A DNA stretch of 64,000 bases from Scleroderma bovista (Eukaryota > Basidiomycota > Agaricomycetes > Boletales > Sclerodermataceae). Location: NCBI GenBank assembly GCA_037178675.1, contig JAYMGJ010000020.1:124001-188000 (forward strand). Reading direction: 5' to 3'. The notes below the pieces were generated by a model that was not told the DNA's origin, did not search any database, and worked only from the letters and a program-made list of their open reading frames with translations. The translations under genes and the position numbers were made by a program. Positions 56,461 through 64,000 of this stretch are shown piece by piece (within the stretch, counting starts at the first letter, position 1; the number at the start of each line of letters is the position of its first letter).

Positions 56461-59294
56461 GTGCAGCTCATAGGTGCCTTCCGCAACCTCGACTTGGGCA
56501 ACCAGTCAGACTTTTTCATACCCTTGTCAACCCCTAGTACCAGTTCCCCTTCAGATACAGTTTCTTCTAGTCGTTCTCGGTCGCCACCTTTTCCAGAAAA
56601 CTTTACTATTGACGAGCCTTTCCATCCACCTTCTCATTTGCAGTCCTTGAGCTCACTCTCGAGCGTCTCTTCGCTTCAGTTCTCTTCAAATTATATCACT
56701 CCCGCTCGCCCTTCCCCGTCTAGAAATACCCCTTCGCGTACTTACTACTCCACTCACGCTATGCAGATGGCACCTCAACCAATGCCAGCTCGAGGATCCT
56801 CCAAGGCTCCTAAGTTCGAAGGCGACCCGGAGGACCTTTTACGCTTCTTCGAGGATGTCTAGTTCCTGTGCGAAGATGCAGAAATAGATGCAGGACCCGA
56901 TAAAATCAAATGGGCAGTTCAATATGCCAGTCGCGAGGAGGCGGAGCTGTGGTCTGTCTTGCTGGCACGTGCTGGAAGTGACTGGGATGACTTCAAGGAA
57001 GAAGTCCTAGCATTCTACCCAGGAGCTAAGGACGACGACCGCAAGTACTCATGTGCGGACCTGGATCGTATCACAGCAGCCCAGGCAGAAGTCCCTATGA
57101 TTTCGCGCGCAATCCTTGGTGAGTACATTCGCAAGTTCACTATAGTGGCGACGTTCCTCGAAAAGAAAAAGAGGCTCTCTAAAGGAGAGTGTGAAGACAA
57201 GTTCATGGACGGGTTCCACCATACGTTTAAGGCGCAGCTTTTGAACAGGCTCACCTTAGCGTACCTGGACCACTTCCCTGACGACCCATGGCCTACTGAC
57301 AAGGTTATTTTCCATGCCTCCTTCCTATTAGCAGGGACGTCTAGGCCCACCCCTGGAAGGGTAACCGCCTCGCCTGAGCCGCGGTCTACAAGTGTGCCGG
57401 CGCCTACTGTTATCAAGAAGGAGTACTACAGCACAGGTTCTGCTTACACTCCTGCCCCTGCCACCCATGTGCCTGTTTTCGCAGGGAGCCTGCCACCGCA
57501 AGTGTCATACGTACAAGCAGCGGGAGGTCCGGCTCAGTACCGAGAGAATCCCTACTGCTACTTCTGTGGAGGTACTGACGGTCATAGGATGAACTATTGC
57601 GCAGTATGCCTGGAGTATGTCCAGACCGGGAAATGCCAACACAGGACTGGACGCATTTACTTAGCCGACAGGTCAGAGATTTCGATGGGACTACCAGGGA
57701 GGACCCTAAAGGAATGCGTCGACAACTGGCTGGCCATGCGCCAGACAACTGTAGGCCCGCTCACGCCAGAGCAACCAACCACCCAGGCGGCTGCACAAAC
57801 CCAGTGCTTCGACCGCGACGCTCCTCCACATATGGCGAACACCATGTTCTTCGGTCTCGAGCCTGTAAGCGAATGGCAGCTAGATATCCATCCGTCTTCC
57901 TATATGATCGACGAGGATTCCAATGGGGATATCGACGACGAAGATCAACAAGCGCTCGCTCGCGCCTATGCCCAGGTTGAGGAGGTGCGCAGCACAATTC
58001 GGAAGAAGAAGCAGGTGTGCTTTGATGGGGTAGAGGTACCAACGCGCCGCCCGGCAGCAGGTTCATCGAAGAACGCCATGACTACGGTTCCAGAACCCTC
58101 CGCTTCTTCCTCACGGACTTCACAAGTTCTGCAGCCCGAGCCAGTAGTGTCCACGGTGGCCCCTCAACAGAAATCGTCGGGTACAAATACTAGCGCGCCT
58201 ACAAGCACGAGTGCCTCAGGTTCTGTCCCGAACAAACAGTCAGGAGCCTCGCAACCACAGTTCAAATACCAGAGCCCAATGGAAGACCCCGCAGTCACCC
58301 AGAAGCTCTTGGAAAGGCTGCTGGACGTGCAGGTTACTGTGTCAGCCCGCTGTAGAGACAGTCCTGTCTCTAGGTGTAGAATTGGTAGTACTGATACTGG
58401 ACTCTTACCTTAGCTATGTAGGCTTGTACTTAGCTTACTAAGCAACTTCCCTCTTTCCTCTGTATATGTTTGATCTCAGTCCTGGAGTGACTGAACACCT
58501 CTACTCTCCCTACTTCCTCTAGTTTCCCCAGTCCCTGGGAGCTCTGCCAGACCTCCAGAAGCCCCTGGGTCGAGCGTGCCTCACCTGAGGCAGCAGCAAC
58601 ACCCAACCCCCCCCTACACCGCGAGTTGCTATCCATCTCAATAGATATGCGCAAGATGGTGCGCGAGTTGGTGGCGACTAAACGGGTGTCAGTCGCAAGT
58701 CTGGAAACCAATCCTACACCCGCCTCCGACCTCTGGCTCGAGTATGAAGAGTTCATAGTAAGGGACAACGAAGGTTTGGTAGTGGCAAGGACTTCCCTTC
58801 CGCTACGGGCGCTCGATGGCACACTCAATGATCGTTTACGCGTAGAGTGTCTGCTGGATCAGGGGGCACAGATTGTTGCAATTAGGCGCGATCTCTGGGA
58901 AGCGCTGGGAGTTCCCGTACGTCCAGACCTGGCTACCACCCTCGAGGCAGCCAACAAGTCCAAAGAGGATACCCTCGGAGTAGTGGAGAATGCTCGGTTA
59001 AAGATTGGAGGCATAGAGTTCCGACTCCAGATCCATGTGGTAGGAGATGCACCATTTGATATTCTTTTAGGCCGACCGTTCTTCGCACTTGCGAGCTGTG
59101 TCACCCGCGACCAGATGTCTGGTGACCAATCGGTAGCACTCACTGACCCCAACTCGGGGATTCAGCTTATGATGCCCACACGACAGCGCTCGCGACCTTC
59201 CCGAGAGCCACGCTTTTTGCGCGACGAGGACGCAGAAGAGCATCGCCACCGGCACTGTGGGGCTTATACCCTCCAAATAAGCCAGGGTTTTTAG
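56461..59294 (+). pseudogene. gypsy Gag and protease, broken
   Basis: One frame with a TAG at 56,860-56,862 and the solo LTR at 58,351-58,618. Gag: 'SLSSVSSLQFSSNY' low-complexity start, 'APKFEGDPEDLLRFFEDV', 'WAVQYASREEAELWS', 'WDDFKEEVLAFYPGAKDDDR', and a Cys/His knuckle 'YCYFCGGTDGHRMNYC'. After the solo LTR the same frame resumes with 'ELLSISIDMRKMVRELVATK'. The protease region 'RVECLLDQGAQIVAIRRDLW' and 'FDILLGRPFFAL' follows. The catalytic triplet reads D-Q-G rather than D-S/T-G. It stops at TAG 59,292. No ATG with a clear context is visible upstream; the frame opens after a stop near 56,412. Confidence 0.8.
58351..58618. mobile_element. Solo LTR, copy 3 (268 bp, diverged, reverse orientation)
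   Basis: TGTAGAGACAGTCCTGTCTC to CCCTACA, flanked by CCGC (58,347-58,350 and 58,619-58,622). It is the reverse complement of copies 1 and 2, diverged by many substitutions and short indels, especially at the far end. It interrupts gypsy gag. Confidence 0.87.
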
Positions 59295-59533
59295 AGAGCG
59301 GGGAGCATGGCTCGCAGGACACGCGCATCCGAGTGCTGGATCATGCGACTCCCTGCAAAACTGTGGTATGTAATATATTGGAATCTTCTCCCTCTTCATC
59401 TATCTCTTCGGACCCTTTCAATTGAAGCTTCGTCCTTCCTTCTGACCCGTTTCTGTTTTCTACTTCATCTTCGCTCTCGCCCCCTGTCATTTCGACTCTG
59501 CGGAGCTCATTCTTCTATGACCATGTCACGCAC

Positions 59534-62500
59534 GTGCTTAAATACAAGCCGGTTGCGAGAAAAATTAAACCAATAGCGTCTGCTACTCCTCCCGAATTCC
59601 GGGTTGAGCGCTTCAGGGTTGGCGACCCTCTGGCAGACCTACCTGCTCTTCCTACTGACCCTCCAGAGTTCTTACCAGGCAAGCGGCTGACTGCCGAGCG
59701 AGCAGAAGCGCTTGAGGTCGACCCCGCAGGGTTCCTGTGGCCACAGGAGCGCAAGCTAGTGTTATGGCTAGTCCGCACCCACGAAGAGGCTTTCGCTTGG
59801 GAAGTATCTGAGCGTGGAACGTTTCGCGAGGATATGTTCCCACCCCTGAAGATCCCAATGACAGACCACAAGCCCTGGGTCCATCGCAACATCCCGATTC
59901 CACCCGCGATTTACCCAGAAGTAGTGCGCATTATCAAAGAAAAGATCTCGGCCGGTGTGTATGAACCCTCTACTTCTTCTTATCGCTCGTGATGGTTCTG
60001 TGTGGTCAAGAAGGACGGGAAGTCGCTGCGACTGGTGCACAACCTGCAGCCTCTCAATGCAGTCTCCATCCAGGATGCGGCGGTTCCCCCGTTCGTCGAG
60101 ACTATAGCAGAGGCCTTCGCAGGGCACTCTGTCTTCGGAATCCTTGACCTCATGGTTGGCTATGATCATTGAACCATCCATGAGGATTTCTGCGACCTTA
60201 CTACCTTCCAATCCCCTGTAGGGTCTTTGCGACTCACCAAACTCCCTATGGGCTACACTAACGCTGTCCAGATATTTCACGGGGACGTGTGTTGGATCCT
60301 ACAGGAGGAGATATCGGACGTCACCGTCCCTTTCATTGATGACTGCCCCGTAAAAGGGCCTAAAACGTGCTACAAGAGACCTGACGGGTCGTACGAGACA
60401 ATTCCTGGAAACCCCGGGATCAGGCGCTTCATTTTTGAACACCTAACAAATATGAACCGCGTGCTGCAGAGATTAAAGCATGCAGGTGCTACGGTGTCTG
60501 CCAAGAAATTCGTTCTGGCGGCACCATCTATAGTGGTAGTGGGACACAAAGTGTCGTATGAGGGACGTGTCCCTGACGAGTCCAAAGTCCAGAAGATACG
60601 AGATTGGCCCTATTTCACTAATGTGACAGAGGTCCGAGGGTTCCTAGGACTCTGCAGCTATTGTCGAATCTTCATCAAAGACTTCGCAAAGCATGCCCGA
60701 CCTCTGGTCGAACTAACGCGCAAGGACGCTCCGTTTTTGTTTGAAGATAGGCAACGCGAATCCATGGATTACCTCAAGCACGCAATCATCTATTCGCCAG
60801 CGCTCTGACCTATCAATTATGAGAGCGATCTGCCGGTGATCCTAGCCGTCGACACCTCTAGTATAGCGGTGGGGTATGTCCTCATGCAGCTAGACGAAGA
60901 GGGGCGACGCTACCCTGCGCGATTCGGGTCAATCTCCCTGAACGACCATGAGTGGAGGTATAGCCAAGCAAAACTCGAGCTTTTCGGGCTCTTCAGGGCG
61001 CTACGAGATGTGTGCTTATACATCTTCGGGGTCAAGCGGTTAGTCATGGAGGTAGACACGCGCTACATAAAAGGGATGATCAACAATCCCGACCTGCAAC
61101 CTAACGCGACGATCAACCGCTGGATAGCCGGCATTCTCTTATTTTCATTTGAGCTAACACATGTTCCAGCAGATAGGCATGCGGCGCCAGATGGTCTATC
61201 GAGACGCCCGCCGGCGCCTGAGGACCCGCCACCAGTGGATGACTACGAAGACTGGGTCGATGACTGCGGAGCATTTGCCATAGAACTCTTCAATAGGCGA
61301 ACCCCGGGTCATTTGACGCCTATCATGTCCTCCTTTTCGCTTTTCTCAGTCCTTCGCAGCCAGAACAGAGCTGACGGATCCTCTCCGACAGGTACTCCGG
61401 ATGTCACCCAAGCAGAGGCCCCCCTGCCTCAGGCCGAGCCTCTGATACCAAGGTCGGACAAAGCGCGCGACATGGACGACCGCCTGGAGCAGGTCCGCGA
61501 GTTCCTAACCTCAGAAAGTCGTCCGAGCGCGCTGTCCAATCAAGAGTTCGAGGCTCTTGTCCGTCGTGCCATACGCTACTTCTTGCGCAGGGGCGAGCTA
61601 TGGCACAAAGAGCGTGGCAGACGACACCAGGTAGTTGCACGTCCGCACAAGCGCTACTCCCTTATGAAGGAAGCGCACGACGAGCTAGGCCACAAGGGTG
61701 CGTTCTCTGTGCGCTCTCGTCTTCTCGTACGCTTCTGGTGGCCCATGCTGGAGCAGGATGTGAAGTGGTATGTCCGAACATGTCACGAATGCCAAGTGCG
61801 TCGGATGGACAAGTTGCACGTCCCTCCAGTTGTCGCTTTGCCTCAGCCTCTCTTCTACAAGGCGTATATGGACACGTTCCTAATGCCGAAGTCAGGTGGT
61901 TACCGATACGTCACCCAGGCTCGCTGTTCTCTCACCGCATACCCAGAATGGCAAATGCTTCGCTCCGAAATGGGGAAGGCAATCGGGAGGTTCATTTTCA
62001 AACACATCCTGTGTCGGTGGGGTGCCGTAGGGGAGATCGTTACAGACAATGGCAGTCCATACGTTCTGGCACTTGATTGGCTCGCGGAAAAATATGGTAT
62101 CCGTCACATCCGCATCTCTCCTTATAACGCACAGAGCAACGGAGTTGTAGAGCGGCGTCATCAGGACGTACGCGAAGCGCTCGTGAAGACCTGTGCTGGA
62201 GAGGCAACCCGGTGGTCTGAATTCGCGCATTTGGTCTTCTGGGCTGAACGTGTCACCACGCACAAGGCAACTGGGTTCTCGCCCTATTACATGGCGCACG
62301 GAGTGGAGCCCCTACTCCCCTTTGATCTAGCGGAAGCGATGTTTCTGGTCCCTGTCGACTCCCTAGAGATGACAACCACGGAGCTGATCGCTCACAGGGC
62401 GCGCCAGTTGCAGAAGCGCCCAGAGGACCTGGCACGTATCCACGAGCGGGTCCTCCAAGCCCGCTACACATCTGCAAAGCATTTTGCTGAGCAGTATAGA

Positions 62501-62842
62501 CGAACAATGAAAGACTTCGACTTCGTACCTGGTGCGCTAGTCTTAGTTCGTAATTCGCGCGTCGAACGCGAGCTGGATCGGAAGACGAAGCCTCGGTACC
62601 TGGGTCCCATGGTCGTTGTAAGGCGCACACGTGGTGGCTCCTATATCCTGGCCGAGTTGGACGGTTCTGTCTCCAAAACACGGTATGCAGCATTTCGACT
62701 TCTCCCGTATTATCCACGTTCCAGCGAACGCATCACCGTGACTCATCTGACCAGTCTCTCCGACCATGAACTAGATAAAGCCATCGACGAATCCCTCCCT
62801 GAACCCGAGGAAGAAACGTTCCCCGAGGACCTAGAGGACTAG
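59534..62842 (+). pseudogene. gypsy Pol (RT, RNase H, integrase) with three TGA stops
   Basis: One frame with TGA at 59,990, 60,170 and 60,806 and no frameshift. RT: 'YEPSTSSYRS' stop 'WFCVVKKDGKSLRLVHNLQP', 'GILDLMVGYDH' stop 'TIHEDFCDLTTFQSP', 'LPMGYTNAVQIFHGDV', catalytic 'PFIDDCPVKGP' (FIDD). RNase H: 'ILAVDTSSIAVGYVLMQLDE', 'YSQAKLELFGLFRAL', 'RLVMEVDTRYIKGMINN'. Integrase: 'HDELGHKG' and 'CHECQVRR' zinc, 'AYMDTFLMPKSG', 'IVTDNGSPYV', 'NAQSNGVVERRHQDVREALV'. A chromatin-targeting tail is not evident; it ends acidic (EPEEETFPEDLED). Confidence 0.92.
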
Positions 62843-63225
62843 AAGACCCTTTCCTCACATCATCACGCAGGTCTCTCAGTTTTCGTCTTTTGGTTCTTGT
62901 TCTTTTCTGTCTCCTCTCTTCATTCTCTTCGGACCTTGTTTTTTTTTTTTTTCCTCGTGCAAGGACTTTCTACCGCTAGCGCTCGCTTTCTTTTTCTGTG
63001 GTTCTCCCTTTTTCTTTCTTTCCTTCTCTTCCTCGCTCCCTGGACTACCAGTACATGTTCCTCAATTTCATACACACGTCGTGGATATAATCCCATTCAA
63101 CCCTTCTATGGTACATGGACTTATAGGGGTCCAAAACGACCCAAGAAAAGACTTAATAGCGATGCATATACGGATACTGCCTTCGGTCGCGCACAACGCG
63201 CACCTACTGTACGATACGGTCTCGT
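62843..63225. other. Post-gypsy region, no gene
   Basis: Pyrimidine-rich (a T run at about 62,938-62,953), without coding signal. It might contain the polypurine/LTR part of gypsy or host DNA; I cannot decide. Confidence 0.35.
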
Positions 63226-64000
63226 TTACTGTTCCCTCTTTCCTCTCTTGTTACTGAAAAGGCGGAGCTTGTGTTGAAGGTCCCACAGCGCAGCCTGGAT
63301 GTCCACATGCTCACGCATCAGCCTGGCTTGGCGTTGGCTGATGTCGTCCAGCGAGTCTTGGAGGTCTGCGATGTCGTAGTCCTCAGAGGAGCGACGCGGA
63401 AGGGTGACGGAACAAGACGGTCGAGGTGGAGAGGCGGGGAGCGCAGAACGGACGCGCTTGAGAGGAGGCGAAACCTTCAGTCGCGAGTCAGGGGCGGACA
63501 CCAGTGGGACGGGTACAGCTGTCCCCTCCGATTCTGCAACAGGGGACAGTGAAGCGGGCGATGGCGTGGAAGGAGAGGGAGTCGCCGACTGGCGTGCTAG
63601 CTTTCCAGGAAGGCGGATGGTAGGACAAGCTGTAGGGGCAACCGTACCAGCGACCTCGCGCTTGCGCTGTCAGGCATCAGTAGGCGCCAACTCTAGTGCT
63701 CGCGTCACTCACCTTCTGCTTAGTTTTCGGACCCGCGCCCTTCGCGACGTTAGAGCACCCGTGACGTTGTGTTTTGCATCGTGCACACCCACTGGTAGTA
63801 GGCCCAGTACAGGTCGTACCTCCCTCGACACAGTGCGCGCAGGGGCGTTCAGGGTAGGCAACAGCAGCCATCTGCTGCTCGTTTGTCTGGTCGTAGTCCA
63901 CCTCCTTCGCGATCGTTATCATGGGACTGCACAAGTGTGGGGGAGACTCACCTTTAAGTTTCCATCAGCCCCTCGGATCGTAACGCGGCGGAAGTGAGCA
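63226..64000 (-). CDS. Cys-rich (Zn-cluster-like) protein, partial at the window edge
   Basis: Minus strand; the 5' end lies beyond 64,000. Exons: 64,000-63,952 ('HFRRVTIRGADGNLK'), then about 63,900-63,715 with 'EVDYDQTNEQQM', 'RPCAHCVEGGTTC', 'SGCARCKTQRHGC', then after an intron (AAG|GTGAGT near 63,714 to CTGACAG near 63,670) 'RKREVAGTVAPTACPTIRLP', a Ser/Pro-rich stretch and a final helix 'LQDSLDDISQRQARLMREHV' to TAA at 63,226. The C-x2-C-x5-C ... C-x2-C-x6-C spacing resembles short fungal Zn-binding proteins found near Agaricomycete retroelements, unlike the classical Zn2Cys6 pattern. Function unknown. Exon 1/2 acceptor could be 63,927 or a later one. Confidence 0.6.

Larger units (their letters stand above)
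55020..62842 (+). mobile_element. Ty3/gypsy retrotransposon, partial or very long-ended
   Basis: Starts TGTAGAGACACCC directly inside the pogo transposase reading frame, as an LTR start would. The order gag, protease, reverse transcriptase, RNase H, integrase on the plus strand defines a gypsy element. I do not find a repeat of the 55,020-56,000 region after the integrase, so the 3' LTR is either beyond the window, lost, or too diverged to see by eye. A TACA at about 55,963-55,966 followed by TTGGTCCTAGGG could be the LTR end and a primer-binding site; that is a guess. It contains a solo LTR at 58,351-58,618. Confidence 0.8.

Overview
The window is from a filamentous basidiomycete, most likely a mushroom-forming Agaricomycete. 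The genes are split by many short introns of about 45-60 bp with GT-AG (sometimes GC-AG) ends and CTNAY-like branch sites. The housekeeping proteins are fungal, and the transposable elements (KDZ with a TET/JBP gene, Plavaka, pogo-like, copia, gypsy) are those that crowd Agaricomycete genomes. I saw no bacterial-style operons, CRISPR arrays, rRNA or convincing tRNA genes. All exon models were made by hand from splice signals and reading frame. Exon lengths add up in frame for every intact model, but individual borders can be off by a base or by a nearby alternative site.

Positions 1-26.7 kb are dense housekeeping DNA. In order they hold: an APH-type small-molecule kinase (+); a SAP-domain protein and a PHD-finger protein (-), so close and in the same frame that they may be one gene; the actin-capping alpha subunit (+); isocitrate lyase (-); ALG7 GlcNAc-1-phosphate transferase (-); a SET domain fused to the tRNA deaminase subunit Tad3 (+); malic enzyme (-); mitoribosomal protein mL58/MrpL20 (-); a disordered coiled-coil protein (-); the Rtt109 histone acetyltransferase (-); and cullin-1 (-). 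Divergent pairs have only 21 bp (ALG7/SET-Tad3) and 74 bp (PHD/capping protein) between start codons. Isocitrate lyase and malic enzyme belong to C2/gluconeogenic carbon metabolism, Rtt109 and the PHD and SAP proteins to chromatin, and cullin-1 to SCF ubiquitin ligases.

From about 27 kb the window becomes a transposon graveyard: a broken HET-domain gene, a dispersed repeat, and then a nested insertion. A pogo-like DDE transposase gene (29.7-30.95 kb and 54.7-55.02 kb, minus strand) is split by a 23.76-kb Plavaka (CACTA-like) transposon at 30,952-54,710. This has matching terminal inverted repeats and a TA duplication, and removing it restores the host reading frame. Inside Plavaka sit (a) a 10.96-kb KDZ transposon (33,243-44,202) with its own inverted repeats and a 10-bp near-perfect target duplication, carrying a KDZ transposase, a TET/JBP-type 2-oxoglutarate/Fe(II) dioxygenase and unknown genes; (b) a complete Ty1/copia element (48,611-54,531, duplication AGTGT); and (c) a 275-bp solo LTR. 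A sister solo LTR sits inside the TET/JBP gene, exactly between the two metal ligands of its HxD motif. A Ty3/gypsy element (from 55,020) lies in the other end of the pogo gene and carries a third, diverged solo LTR. A Cys-rich gene runs off the right edge.

The most informative pattern is in the decay. Ten in-frame stop codons in otherwise open transposon frames are all TGA, mostly at places where arginine fits, and the point differences between the two copia LTRs are mostly CpG transitions. This is what cytosine methylation followed by deamination would leave, next to a transposon-borne gene of the family that oxidises 5-methylcytosine.
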